A stretch of 64,000 nucleotides of DNA from Deltaproteobacteria bacterium (lineage in GTDB: Bacteria; JADJOY01): positions 124,001 through 188,000 of the forward strand of contig JADJOY010000016.1 of the NCBI GenBank assembly GCA_016713535.1. The letters run 5' to 3'. Each line of letters opens with the position of its first letter. The stretch's first letter is position 1. Made by a program: the position numbers and the translations under genes. Positions 42,727 to 51,240 of the stretch are shown here, piece after piece. The notes beneath the pieces are model-generated. The model made no database searches. It saw only the letters and a list, made by a program, of their open reading frames with translations, and was not told the origin of the DNA.

Positions 42727-42876
42727 AGGCTGTGAAACGTTCCGCGTGGGTCGCTCACGGAAGCAGCACAGGCCCGGCGACGGGGGATGGAACCCACGTC
42801 GCGACGATGGTTCTCGTAGCGCGGGGGGCTCCGTCCCCCCGCGGCGCTTCACTCTCGCTCGATGGCTTCACAGCCT
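42727..42876. repeat. 150-bp terminal-inverted-repeat element, copy B (MITE-like)
   Basis: Perfect 10-bp terminal inverted repeats AGGCTGTGAA (42727-42736) and TTCACAGCCT (42867-42876) bound a non-coding interior with the same order as copy A: GGGTCGCTCA near the left, a GGCGACGGGGGATGGAAC hairpin, TTCTCGT, and a GC hairpin with loop CTCCGT. It starts 14 bp upstream of the MaoC-like ATG, so it may affect that gene's promoter. No obvious target-site duplication was seen. Confidence 0.88.
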
Positions 42877-43334
42877 AGCCGGGACGGCGTCGGTGGAAAC
42901 GCCAGCCTACAGCGCCCGCCGAGCGTGTGTGGCGAGTGTGTCGCGCGGTGTTCTGCAACGCATTCGCATTCTGCGACGCGAGTCGCCTCGGGAAGCGTGC
43001 CTTCGGCGCACGGCGGCACGCGAAGGACACCGGGTTTCGCGAGCGATTCCGGCGGTTCGGAAACCGACGTTCTGCGTTCGACACAGCCCACCGTTTGGCA
43101 TGCCGCTCGCTAAAGCCTTCTGGTGCGTGCTCCCCAAGGCCCCGGCGTTTTCCTGGGGAAAAATTCAACAAACAAACGGTTTCGCGAAGGGGGGCCTTGG
43201 GTTTGCGGTGGTGTCTTGGGGGGCCGCCCTTCTCTCCTGGGTCGATCGAGTAGCAGGTCCGCAAAGGCGAGTGGCGAGAGCCACTCGCCTTTCGTGTCTC
43301 CGGAGCGTGGCCACGAGTGCCCCGAGGCGCCCGA
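42877..43334. other. Gene-poor region of distinct composition
   Basis: A 458-bp space with many short overlapping frames on both strands but no recognisable protein. Words such as TTCTGCAACGCATTCGC and GAAAAATTCAACAAACAAAC make it less GC-rich than its surroundings. The right end carries a strong hairpin (43263-43292). It could be a decayed insertion or an unrecognised RNA; neither can be shown. Confidence 0.45.
43263..43292 (-). terminator. Strong hairpin downstream of DUF3592-like gene
   Basis: A perfect 13-bp stem, AAAGGCGAGTGGC with GCCACTCGCCTTT, is closed by a GAGA tetraloop of the stable GNRA type. It lies 42 bp beyond the stop at 43335 on the minus strand and ends in a short T run there, fitting a terminator. 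Confidence 0.8.
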
Positions 43335-43778
43335 TCAGTGCGCGGCTGCGGCGCCGACCTGTCTCACCACGAGGTCCCACACGAGCATTGCGGCGACGTA
43401 CGCGGTGATCCCGGCGGCGGGGACCAGGAATAGCAGCGGGACGAGCCAGAGCGTCTTCCAGTCCGCGACTCGCGCGCGCCGTGGGTCGCCTCTCCGGTAG
43501 CGGATCTCGATCAGGTCGTCGTCCTCGGACGAAGCGCGATCGGGACGTCCATCCGACAGGGTCACTCGCTGCATCTTCCCCCGCTCGTCGGCGAACGTGA
43601 CGATCGGCACCTGCCGGCTCGCCGTGTCTTCGCTGCCGGGGAGCGGCCGGATCGTTTCGTAGCCCACGATCTGCGCCGTGGTCCGGGTGCTCGTCGCCAC
43701 GAAGATCCCGGTCCGGATCGCGAACAGCAGGCCGATCGCGGGCAGCACCACGAACGGGATCAGGACGAGGAGGCTCAC
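43335..43778 (-). CDS. DUF3592-like membrane protein
   Basis: A 147-residue protein with an N-terminal helix (LVLIPFVVLPAIGLLFAI) and a C-terminal helix (WLVPLLFLVPAAGITAYVAAM). Between them is a beta-rich domain with the DUF3592 look: TTAQIVGYETI, QVPIVTFADERG and IEIRYRRGDPRRARV. Its function is unknown. Its start overlaps the stop of the upstream gene by four bases, indicating translational coupling. Confidence 0.78.
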   Translation of the reverse strand: MSLLVLIPFVVLPAIGLLFAIRTGIFVATSTRTTAQIVGYETIRPLPGSEDTASRQVPIVTFADERGKMQRVTLSDGRPDRASSEDDDLIEIRYRRGDPRRARVADWKTLWLVPLLFLVPAAGITAYVAAMLVWDLVVRQVGAAAAH

Positions 43779-44236
43779 CGGTCGCTCGCCGTGAGGCTCG
43801 TCACGGGCGAGGCCGGACCGGCGGTCGCCGCCGCAGCGACGGACCGTGCGAGCGCTGCGTCGAAGCCGACCTCGTCCGTATAGATACGCATGACCTCGCC
43901 GAGCTCCGCGAACCGGCGCACGAAGTTAGCGGTCAGCCGGACGAACGGCGAGCCCGTGAGCATGCTCACGTGCCGGAAGCGGTCGCGATGCTCGGCGAGC
44001 CAGCGCGCCCACTCGGCGCTGACCTCGGTCGTGGCGCCTCGGACCGCCCGGGCGTCGATGAAGAGCTCGAGCGACTCGGGGCGAGCCAGATCCTGCCCGA
44101 GCTCCCGCATCGGGAGGTCGCCCCACTCCCCTGCATCCCAGCCTTCCAGCCGGACCACCACGATCGTCGCCGCCGGCCGCTCGATCGCGAGGTGGCAGTG
44201 GACGCCTTCGTATCGCCGATCGGAGAGCGCCGGCAT
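43775..44236 (-). CDS. Small protein resembling SpoIIAA/STAS-like folds
   Basis: A 153-residue protein from ATG 44236. The pattern of alternating strands and helices (ATIVVVRLEGWD, LELFIDARAV, HRDRFRHVSMLTGSPFVRLTANF, EVMRIYTDEVGFDAALA, quoted in part) is like SpoIIAA/STAS-type proteins, with FIDARA in the strand before the usual phospho-site helix. This is a fold-level suggestion only. It is followed by a coupled DUF3592-like membrane protein gene and diverges from the dGTPase gene. Confidence 0.5.
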   Translation of the reverse strand: MPALSDRRYEGVHCHLAIERPAATIVVVRLEGWDAGEWGDLPMRELGQDLARPESLELFIDARAVRGATTEVSAEWARWLAEHRDRFRHVSMLTGSPFVRLTANFVRRFAELGEVMRIYTDEVGFDAALARSVAAAATAGPASPVTSLTASDR

Positions 44237-44349
44237 GTCCACGACCGTTCTCCTTCCCGGCCGAGCTCGCGCCATCGAGCGGTGCGGGGCCGGTGCGAGG
44301 GCCGCGAGATTGTCGGCTATCCTGCCGCGGTCCCCAGGGAGGGGCAAAC

Positions 44350-45501
44350 GTGCGGACCCGCGAAGCGTACGAAGCGATCGAGCTCGAAAACCTCGCCCCC
44401 TACGCGGCTCTGAGCCGGACCTCGCGCGGCCGCCGCTACGACGAGCACGAAGACCCCGTCCGCACCGCGTTCCAGCGGGATCGCGACCGCGTCATTCACT
44501 CCGCCGCGTTCCGGCGCCTGGAGTACAAGACGCAGGTGTTCGTGAACCACGAGGGTGACTACTACCGGACGCGACTCACCCACACGCTCGAGGGCACGCA
44601 GATCGCGCGCTCCATCGCGCGGGCGCTGCGGGTCAACGAGGAGCTCGCCGAGGCGGTCAGCCTGGCCCACGACCTCGGGCACACGCCGTTCGGCCACTCG
44701 GGCGAGCGCGCGCTCGACGACCTGATGCGCGACCACGGCGGCTTCGAGCACAACGTCCAGAGCCTGCGCATCGTCGAGGTGCTCGAGGAGCGCTACACCG
44801 GCTTCCCCGGGCTCAACCTGAGCTGGGAGGTCCGCGACGGCATCGCCAAGCACTCGAAGCGCCCGGACCACCCCACCATCGCCCAGTACGACTCGTCGGT
44901 CTCGCCGTGCCTGGAGGCGACCATCGCCGACATGGCCGACGAGATCGCCTACAACAACCACGACATCGACGACGGCATCACCTCCGGCATGCTCACCTTC
45001 GAGCAGCTCGCCGGGGTGCGGCTGTGGCGCGACGCCTATGCGGCGGTGGTGGAGCGCGAGCGCAAGCTCGAGCCCCACCTCGTCCTCTACCAAGTGATCC
45101 GCTGCATCATCAACTGGCAGGTGATGGACCTGATCCGCGCCACCGAGGAGAACCTGCGCCGGCTCGGCGTGCAGAGCCTCGACGACGTCCGTGCCACCAA
45201 GGAGCACGTGGTGACGTTCGGCGCCGACATGGCCGAGCTCAACGCGGAGCTCAAGCGCTTCCTCAAGGCCAACCTCTACGACCACCATCGCGTGATGCGG
45301 ATGTCGGCCAAGGCGCAGCGCTTCCTGCGCGAGCTCTTCCAGGCGTATTGCTCGGATTCGCGCCAGCTCCCCCCCGCGGTGCAGCGGCGCATGGAGACCG
45401 AGGGCCTCGAGCGCGCGGTCGCCGACCACATCGCGGGCATGACGGACCGCTCGGCGCTCGACGAGTACAAGAAGCTCTTCGACCCGTACGAGCGCGTGTG
45501 A
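44350..45501 (+). CDS. dgt: Deoxyguanosinetriphosphate triphosphohydrolase-like protein
   Basis: A 383-residue HD-domain enzyme that releases tripolyphosphate from dNTPs. GTG 44350 is chosen because AGGGAGGGG lies five bases upstream. Metal ligands appear in order: HTLEGTQIARSIARAL, then AHDLGHTPFGHSGE (HD motif), then IADMADEIAYNNHDIDDG. The start DPVRTAFQRDRDRVIHSAAFRRLEYKTQVF (in part) is characteristic of the family. It is monocistronic, with a long inverted repeat downstream. Confidence 0.95.
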   Translation: MRTREAYEAIELENLAPYAALSRTSRGRRYDEHEDPVRTAFQRDRDRVIHSAAFRRLEYKTQVFVNHEGDYYRTRLTHTLEGTQIARSIARALRVNEELAEAVSLAHDLGHTPFGHSGERALDDLMRDHGGFEHNVQSLRIVEVLEERYTGFPGLNLSWEVRDGIAKHSKRPDHPTIAQYDSSVSPCLEATIADMADEIAYNNHDIDDGITSGMLTFEQLAGVRLWRDAYAAVVERERKLEPHLVLYQVIRCIINWQVMDLIRATEENLRRLGVQSLDDVRATKEHVVTFGADMAELNAELKRFLKANLYDHHRVMRMSAKAQRFLRELFQAYCSDSRQLPPAVQRRMETEGLERAVADHIAGMTDRSALDEYKKLFDPYERV

Positions 45502-45507
45502 GCCCTG

Positions 45508-45687
45508 AGCCCGGAAACCTCGGCCGCTTTCTCCTGCGGCCGACGATTCGCCGTGATCTCGCGGGGTACTCGGAACGCTGGCCCTCGCCGTACCGTGCAG
45601 TACGACTGCGGGCCAGCGTCCTGCGTTCCCCGCGATCTGACGGCGACTTGTCGGTCTCGCGACGAATTCGTCTGAGGTTTCCGGGCT
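45508..45687. repeat. 180-bp imperfect palindrome
   Basis: The ends AGCCCGGAAACCTC (45508-45521) and GAGGTTTCCGGGCT (45674-45687) are perfectly complementary over 14 bp. Inside, arms of about 60 bp pair imperfectly: CGCCGTGATCTCGCGGGG and GAACGCTGGCCC on the left match CCCCGCGATCTGACGGCG and GGGCCAGCGTCC on the right. A single RNA or DNA strand could fold into one very long hairpin. It starts seven bases after the dGTPase stop. No coding capacity. Confidence 0.85.
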
Positions 45688-45695
45688 GAGCGCTC

Positions 45696-45770
45696 GCGGG
45701 GGGACGGAGCTCCCCGCTCTACGAAAACCGCTGTAGCGATGGGGGTTCCATCCCCCGTCGCCGGCTCGAC
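45696..45770. repeat. Fragment of the 150-bp element, inverted
   Basis: Read on the minus strand this shows the core order of copies A and B: CCGGCGACGGGGGATGGAAC, CGCTAC, TTTTCGTAG, then GCGGGGAG-CTCCGT-CCCCCCGC. The terminal AGGCTGTGAA repeats are missing. It lies between the long palindrome and the OmpA-like gene. Confidence 0.75.
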
Positions 45771-45776
45771 CGCGGC

Positions 45777-46409
45777 TCACGGCTCGCAGGTCGTGAGCAC
45801 GATCTCGACGCGGCGGTTGCGGGCGCGGCCCTCGGGGTCGTCGCTCCCGTCGGGCTTCGCGTTCGGTGCCGCCGGGCTCGACTCGCCGTAGCCGACGATC
45901 GGTGTGCCCGCCGCGACGGCGCCCTCGGCGACCAGCCAGTCCCGCACCGCCACCGCGCGCCGCTCCGAGAGCTTCTGGTTGTAGTCGTCCGCGCCCTTCA
46001 CGTCGGTGTGTCCCTCGACCGAAGCAGCGCGCGCGTGGCTCTCGCGGATGGTGGAGGCGAGCGAGCCGAGGGACTCGACCGCCCCGGTGGTGAGATCGGC
46101 CCGATCGAACTCGAACAACGTATCGGCGCCGAGCACCAGGCGCGTGCGGCAATTCTCCTCGATCTTCTGGATCTCGCCCGGCTTCTGGAGGTCGCCGGCC
46201 TTCTGGATCTGGCCAGGGACCTGCCATGTGCCCTTGGGCTGCTGGATCTCGCCGGGAACCTGCCAGTGGCCGCCCGCCCCGCCCGAGGTCCCCGGTGCCG
46301 GGTCCGCAGCGGTCGCATTCGCGGGGACGAGCACGAGCACACCGAGTAGCGGCCAACTCGCGAGCGCGCGGGATACCCGCAAGTCATGACGATCCCATCG
46401 CTTCATCAC
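45777..46409 (-). CDS. OmpA-family peptidoglycan-binding protein
   Basis: A 210-residue exported protein with a signal peptide ending near ANATA. Residues about 45-85 contain three short repeats built on WQVPGEIQ / WQVPGQIQ / LQKPGEIQK. Residues about 95-205 form an OmpA C-terminal domain (LFEFDRADLTTGAVESLGSLA, VEGHTDVKGADDYNQKLSERR, GYGESSPAAPN, RARNRRVEI), which binds diaminopimelate-type peptidoglycan. There is no barrel or lipobox, so it is likely periplasmic. Its ATG overlaps the stop of the TldD-like gene (ATGA), so the two are coupled. Confidence 0.9.
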   Translation of the reverse strand: MMKRWDRHDLRVSRALASWPLLGVLVLVPANATAADPAPGTSGGAGGHWQVPGEIQQPKGTWQVPGQIQKAGDLQKPGEIQKIEENCRTRLVLGADTLFEFDRADLTTGAVESLGSLASTIRESHARAASVEGHTDVKGADDYNQKLSERRAVAVRDWLVAEGAVAAGTPIVGYGESSPAAPNAKPDGSDDPEGRARNRRVEIVLTTCEP

Positions 46410-48138
46410 TCACCTCGCTGGCGGAGCAACGCCGGTGGCGCGAGCAGCGGCGGGCGTCGCGACGGCAACGACAGCCGCTGCAGCTCGATGTTCTGCACCA
46501 CCACCGGCGGCGCCACCTCCGTCACCGGGATGTAGCCCGACTCGGCGCCGCAATAGCCGTTCATCACCTCGACCTGGTCGCCCGCTGCGAGGATCCGCGA
46601 GATCGCGCCGAGCGGCGTGCCGACGATCTCGACGCCACGCACCAGCGTTCGTTCGCCGGTGGCGGGATCGATGCGGTGGACGAGCCCGGGCGTGGCGCGG
46701 AAGGCCTGGTAGTTCTGGCGCGAGGTGTTGGTCTCGCCCGAGGTCACGTCCTCGAGGATCAGCCCGAACGGCTTGCCTTGCTTGCGCACCTCGTCGAGGA
46801 GGATCTCCTGCAACTTCTCCGCGGACACCGTCTCGGACGCGCGCACCATCAGGCTGGCCATGCGGCCGATCGGATCGCGCTTGCCGTCGGAGCGGCCATG
46901 GCCGTTCGAGACCGCGAAGCCGGGCACCGGCGTGCGGCTCATGAGGTAGCCCCTCAGGACGCCGTTCTCGATCAGCACGGCGCGCGCCGCGGGCGTCGCC
47001 TCCTCGTCGAAGCGGTAGTGGCCGTACAGCCCGGTGCCCTGCAGCTCCGGCACCGTGGGATCGTCGACCACCGAGAGGAACGAGGGAACGATCGCCTGGC
47101 CGATCTTGGCGGTGAAGGTCTGACCACTGGTCTTGCTGCGCTGCCGCTCTCCTTCGAGGCGGTGCCCGACCGCCTCGTGGAAGAACACGCCGGTGCCGGA
47201 CGGGTCGAGGAGCGCGGGCGCGTTCTCGGGCGCGATCACCGGCGCCTCGCGGAGCGCGAGCGTCTCGGCCGCCATCGCCGCGACGTCCTCGTGGATCTTG
47301 GCGTCGCTCGGGAGCTGCGCCTCCTCGCGCTGATAGAACGTGCGCGTGCGCTGTAGCTTCATGCCGTCGGGCGCGGTGGCGTTCGCCTCGGCGTAGAGCG
47401 ACCAGTAGTGATCCTCGGTGGCGAGGCGAGTGCCATCGCTCTGCACGAAGTAGCGACGTTCGCTGCGCACGTCGAGGAGCATCGAGCCCTCGGTCAGGTG
47501 CTCGAACGAGCGCAGGAAGGCGGTCTCGCGTCGCAGCAGCGACGCCCAGCGCTCCGTGTCCATGACCAGCGGCGCCGCGGGCTCGCTCGCGCGCACCGGC
47601 TCGCGCGCCGCGAAGTCGTCGACGTTCTCGTTCGGATCGACCTCGACCACGCGCTTGCCCTGCTTGGCGGCGAGCTCGGCGAGCGCGTCCTTGTAGGCCG
47701 CGTCGGTGAGGCGCCACAACGCGGTGCGAAGCGCGTCGGGATCGTCGTCGAGCGGTGCCTGGCGGAACCCGTACACGTCGCCCGACTCGCTCTCGAGATC
47801 GAGGTCGGGCGCGTCGATCATGGTGTTGTCGAAGTGGGCGCTCCCCACGCGGACCTCGACGAAGAGCCGGCGCCGGTGGTTCGTCGCGCGCTCGTTGATC
47901 GCACCCGACACCGCGCCGAGCCGGCGCACGTCCTCGTCCTCGAGCATGTAGGAGATGAAGTACGGCCGCTGGTAGTGCTCGAGCGCGAGGTCCTTCATGC
48001 TTCGATCGAGCTCGTGCTTCATCGCGTCGAGGAGCGCGGCGTCGTCGGCGCGCGCCGCGCCCGCGGCGGGAGCACGAGGACCATCGCTGCGGGGCCCGCG
48101 AACCGGCCGAGATTGGAATGAATCGGCGAGAATCTCAT
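46406..48138 (-). CDS. TldD/PmbA-family metalloprotease, apparently exported, frameshift near start
   Basis: About 577 residues when one base is restored in the C/G run near 48067-48070. The catalytic metal motif HEAVGH (GTGVFFHEAVGHRLEGERQ) is intact, with VSNGHGRSDGKRDPIGRM and the C-terminal GYCGAESGYIPVTEVAPP. The main frame opens at 48235, but a start at ATG 48138 in the neighbouring frame (MRFSPIHSN...AAMVLVL) would join PAAGAARADD to make a credible signal peptide; classical TldD is cytosolic. The break is therefore probably a sequence error. It is coupled to the OmpA-like gene downstream. The substrate is unknown. Confidence 0.85.
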
Positions 48139-48233
48139 GACGCGCGAGCTTCTCACCCGCGGCGGGAGCACGCAAACCGCGCACGGGTGGGTCGCGGAGC
48201 CGCGGCGCACGTGAGAAGCTTCCCGCCTCGCCC

Positions 48234-49379
48234 ATGATCTACCTCGACCACGCGGCCACCAGCTTCCCCAAGCCCGAGCGGGTCATCCGCGCCGTGGAGC
48301 GGTGCCTGCGCGAGGTCGCGGGCAGCCCGGGGCGCGGCGGACACGCGGGCGTGCTGCAGGCGAACCGGCTGGTGTTCACGGCGCGCGAGCGCGCGGCGCG
48401 GCTCCTCGGCATCGGTGACGCGGCGCGCGTGATCTTCACCAGCGGCGCCACCGCGGCCATCAACGTCGCGCTGCGCGGCACGCTGCGCCCGGGAGACCAC
48501 GTGCTCACCACCGACATGGAGCACAACGCGGTGGCGCGCCCGCTGGCGCGGCTCCGCCGCGACGGGGTCGAGGTCGGCGTGGTGCCGCACGATCCCGACG
48601 CGGGTCGCTTCGCCGCCGCGCTCGACGCAGGGCGCCGCGAGGGCACCCGCTGGCTGGTGGTGAACCACGCCTCGAACGTGAACGGACAGGCCCTCGACCT
48701 GGAAGCGATCGCGCGCTGGTGCGAGGTCTCGGGCGTGCGCCTCGGCGTCGACGCCGCGCAGTCGGCGGGCCTCCTCCCCCTCGACGTCGATGCGCTCGGG
48801 GCGAGCTGGCTCGCGTGCTCAGGCCACAAGGCGCTGCACGGGCCGCCGGGCGTGGGAATCCTGGCGGTGGGTCGGGGTGTCCAGATCGAGCCGCTGGTGC
48901 GCGGCGGCACCGGGTCGCACTCGGAGTCCGAGGAGCAGCCGACCGAACTGCCGGAGGCGCTCGAAGCGGGCACCCCGAACACACCCGGCATCGCCGGTCT
49001 CGGCGAGGCGATCGCGCTGGTGCTGGAGGAAGGCGTGAGCGCGCTCCATGCGCGCGCACAGGCCCTCGCACGGCAGCTCGAGTCCGGCCTGCGCGCGATC
49101 GACGGTGTCGCGGTGTGGGGACCGGGAGCGAGCGAGCGAGCCGTACCGGTGGTGTCGTTCACGATCGTCGGCGAGGACCCGTCGCTCACCGCGACCCGGC
49201 TCGAGGACGACTGGGGCATGCGGCTCCGGGTCGGCCTGCACTGCGCGCCGGCCGCTCACCGGCGGCTCGGCACCTTCCCGGGAGGGACGCTGCGGGCGTC
49301 ACCCGGCCCCACCAACGCCGAGGTCGAGATCGACGGCCTGATCGCCGCGGTGACCGAGCTCGCTGCCGAAGCGCGCTAG
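48234..49379 (+). CDS. Cysteine desulfurase family protein
   Basis: A 381-residue class V pyridoxal-phosphate enzyme. YLDHAATSFPKPERV opens the fold. The PLP-binding Lys lies in CSGHKALHGPPGVG, and SGATAAINVALRG and DMEHNAVARPLARLR bind cofactor. The candidate persulfide Cys is in RVGLHCAPAAHRRLGTFPGG, matching the group of SufS-like aminotransferases of the EF2568 type. It would mobilise sulfur from Cys or a related substrate; no Suf or Isc partner genes are nearby. It is convergent with the aldo/keto reductase gene. Confidence 0.9.
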   Translation: MIYLDHAATSFPKPERVIRAVERCLREVAGSPGRGGHAGVLQANRLVFTARERAARLLGIGDAARVIFTSGATAAINVALRGTLRPGDHVLTTDMEHNAVARPLARLRRDGVEVGVVPHDPDAGRFAAALDAGRREGTRWLVVNHASNVNGQALDLEAIARWCEVSGVRLGVDAAQSAGLLPLDVDALGASWLACSGHKALHGPPGVGILAVGRGVQIEPLVRGGTGSHSESEEQPTELPEALEAGTPNTPGIAGLGEAIALVLEEGVSALHARAQALARQLESGLRAIDGVAVWGPGASERAVPVVSFTIVGEDPSLTATRLEDDWGMRLRVGLHCAPAAHRRLGTFPGGTLRASPGPTNAEVEIDGLIAAVTELAAEAR

Positions 49380-49400
49380 CTGGTCGCCCCTCGACCGGCT

Positions 49401-49425
49401 GGAGCGTCGGCGCTCCGTCGCCGAC
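49401..49425. repeat. CTYCGT-loop hairpin between converging genes
   Basis: Stem GTCGGCG (49406-49412) pairs with CGCCGAC (49419-49425) across loop CTCCGT, preceded by GGAG. An outer helix is possible between GAGCGTC (49403-49408 region) and GACGCTC (near 49427-49433). It sits in the 52-bp space between two stop codons, so it may work as a two-way terminator. Confidence 0.78.
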
Positions 49426-49431
49426 CGACGC

Positions 49432-50523
49432 TCAGCCGCGATTGCGCGTGACCGTGGTGCCGCCGGTGATGCGAGCGCGCATCTCGGGTCCGAAGAAGAT
49501 GTACGGGTGAACCAGCTCGGGCCGGCTCACCCCGTCGAGCCGCGCCGCGACCTCGCGCGGGATCTCGAACTCGAGCGAGCCCAGGTTCTCCTCGAGCTGC
49601 TCGACCTTGGTTGCGCCGATCAAGGTCGAGGTCACCGCCGGGCGGCTGGTGATCCAGTTGAGCGCCACCTGGGTGGGGCTGCGGCCGATCCCCTTCGCCA
49701 CCTCGACCAGCGTGTCGACGATCTCCCAGTTGCGGTCGGTGAAGAGCTTGTCGAAGTTCGGGTTGCCCGCGCCGCGGATCGCGGCGAGACGGCCACTGCC
49801 GGACACCTCTTCACCCTGACGCTGGTACTTGCCCGTGAGCAAGCCGCTCGCGAGCGGGCTCCACGGGCACAGGCCCACGCCCAGCTCCAGTGCCGCGGGG
49901 ACGTGCTCGCGCTCGATGTTGCGCTCGACCAGCGAGTACTCGAGCTGGAGCGCGCACACCCGCTCGCGTCCGCGGAGCTCGGCGATCGTCTGCGCGCGCG
50001 CCAGGTACCACGCGGGTACGTCGGAGAAGCCGACGTAGCGGATCTTGCCGGCGCGCACCAGGGCGTCGAGCGTGTCGAGTACCTCTTCGACCGGCGTGAG
50101 CCCGTCCCACGCGTGCATCCAGTAGAGGTCGACGTAGTCCGTGCGGAGGCGGCGCAGCGACCCCTCGAGCGCGCGGTGGATGTTCTTGCGGCCGTTACCT
50201 CCGGCGTTGGGGTCGCCGGCGCGCGCGTTGAACGTGAATTTGGTGGCGAGCACGACCGCGTCGCGCGAGCCGTGCTCGGCGAAGTACTCGCCGATGAGCT
50301 CCTCGCTGGTGCCGTTGGTGTAGCCGTCGGCGGTGTCGACGAAGTTGCCACCGGCCTCGAGGTAGCGCGCGAGCACGCGGTGCGCGGTCTCCTTCGGGCT
50401 GCCCCAGCCCCACTCGGTGCCGAAGGTCATGGTGCCGAGGCAGAGCGGGCTCACCTTGAGGCCGCTGCGGCCGAGCAGCGAGTAGGTGGCGAGGCTCGGG
50501 AGGGTCGTCGGCGTGCTGCTCAT
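49432..50523 (-). CDS. Aldo/keto reductase
   Basis: A 363-residue TIM-barrel NADPH reductase. The tetrad is visible: Asp in FVDTADGYTNG, Tyr in the same segment, Lys in VVLATKFTFN, and His in YWMHAWDG. LGRSGLKVSPLCLGTMTFG opens the fold, and GATKVEQLEENL contributes cofactor binding. This resembles the yakC/Tas subgroup acting on aldehydes. The physiological substrate is unknown. It is followed by the hairpin at 49401. Confidence 0.95.
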   Translation of the reverse strand: MSSTPTTLPSLATYSLLGRSGLKVSPLCLGTMTFGTEWGWGSPKETAHRVLARYLEAGGNFVDTADGYTNGTSEELIGEYFAEHGSRDAVVLATKFTFNARAGDPNAGGNGRKNIHRALEGSLRRLRTDYVDLYWMHAWDGLTPVEEVLDTLDALVRAGKIRYVGFSDVPAWYLARAQTIAELRGRERVCALQLEYSLVERNIEREHVPAALELGVGLCPWSPLASGLLTGKYQRQGEEVSGSGRLAAIRGAGNPNFDKLFTDRNWEIVDTLVEVAKGIGRSPTQVALNWITSRPAVTSTLIGATKVEQLEENLGSLEFEIPREVAARLDGVSRPELVHPYIFFGPEMRARITGGTTVTRNRG

Positions 50524-50609
50524 CGGATCTCCGGGTGGGTGGCGCGAGTGTAACCCCGCGCTGTAAGGTCGCCGCCGCGCGTATCCCCGCGTGCCCGGAG
50601 TCGCCGACG

Positions 50610-51051
50610 ATGATGCCCGCTCGCCCCACTCGCCGCCGCATCACGTTCGTGGTGGTCCTGCTGCTCGCCGGGCTCGGCGGAGCGCGGCCTGGGCCGAGAG
50701 CCGCACCACCCCGAGCGTCGCGCATGCGGCTCCGGTCCGGCGAAGCTCGACGATCCCAAGCCGAAGACCGGCGATCACATCGTCGTCCCGCCCAGGCCCA
50801 AGCCGGGAAACGCGCTGCCGAGGCCTCCCAAGGGCGCGAAGCCTGGCGCCGACACGGTCGTGATGATCAACGCGCACGTCACCGTGCGCGGCGACGTCGA
50901 CGCGGTCGACGTCTACGCCGGCAGCGAGCCGATGGTCAGCCAGGTCGTGAAGGCGGTGTGCCGGTGGAAGTACGAGCCCGCAACCCTCGACGGCTCGCCG
51001 TTCCCGGTGTGGAAGGCGATCCGCATCGAGCCACCGCCCGAGCGGCCGTAG
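50610..51051 (+). CDS. TonB C-terminal-like protein with two frame breaks
   Basis: No single frame covers it, but three frames joined by two one-base gaps (near 50683-50690 and 50733-50740) give about 147 residues. These are a signal peptide/anchor from ATG 50610 (TFVVVLLLAGLGGA), a Pro/Lys linker (PKLDDPKPKTG-like, PPRPKPGNALPRPPKG), and a C-terminal domain (VSQVVKAVCRWKYEPATLDGSPFPVWKAIRI, in parts) like TonB/TolA energy transducers. GGAG precedes the start. The layout anchor-linker-domain is right for TonB family, but no ExbBD genes are near. It may be intact if the gaps are sequence errors. Confidence 0.6.
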
Positions 51052-51240
51052 CGGCGGGACCAGCCCGATGAAGGCCTCGGGCGGGGACGGGCCCCGCCCC
51101 TACGCCGATCGATGCGGGATCCCGCGAACCACCCGACCCCGTGGGGGCGGGTCGTGCGCCCGCCCGCGGCGACCGACCGGCGGTCCCCTTCGCGTCCGTC
51201 GTAGCGGCGGGGGTTCCATCCCCCGCCGGCCCTCCCCGGC
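51052..51240. repeat. Mosaic of dispersed GC hairpins
   Basis: The space holds GGCGGGGACGGGCCCCGCCCC followed by TACG (about 51069-51097), a GGGGGCGGG/CCCGCCC hairpin near 51141-51165, and GTAGCGGCGGGGGTTCCATC continuing into CCCCGCC (51201-51228), which is the ATGGAA hairpin of the 150-bp element read in reverse with a perfect 8-bp stem. No gene is present. Confidence 0.75.

Noticed and set aside
42849-43500. Cluster of 70-130 residue frames on both strands
   Set aside because: All overlap one another and show no conserved-looking sequence; no one frame is better than the rest.
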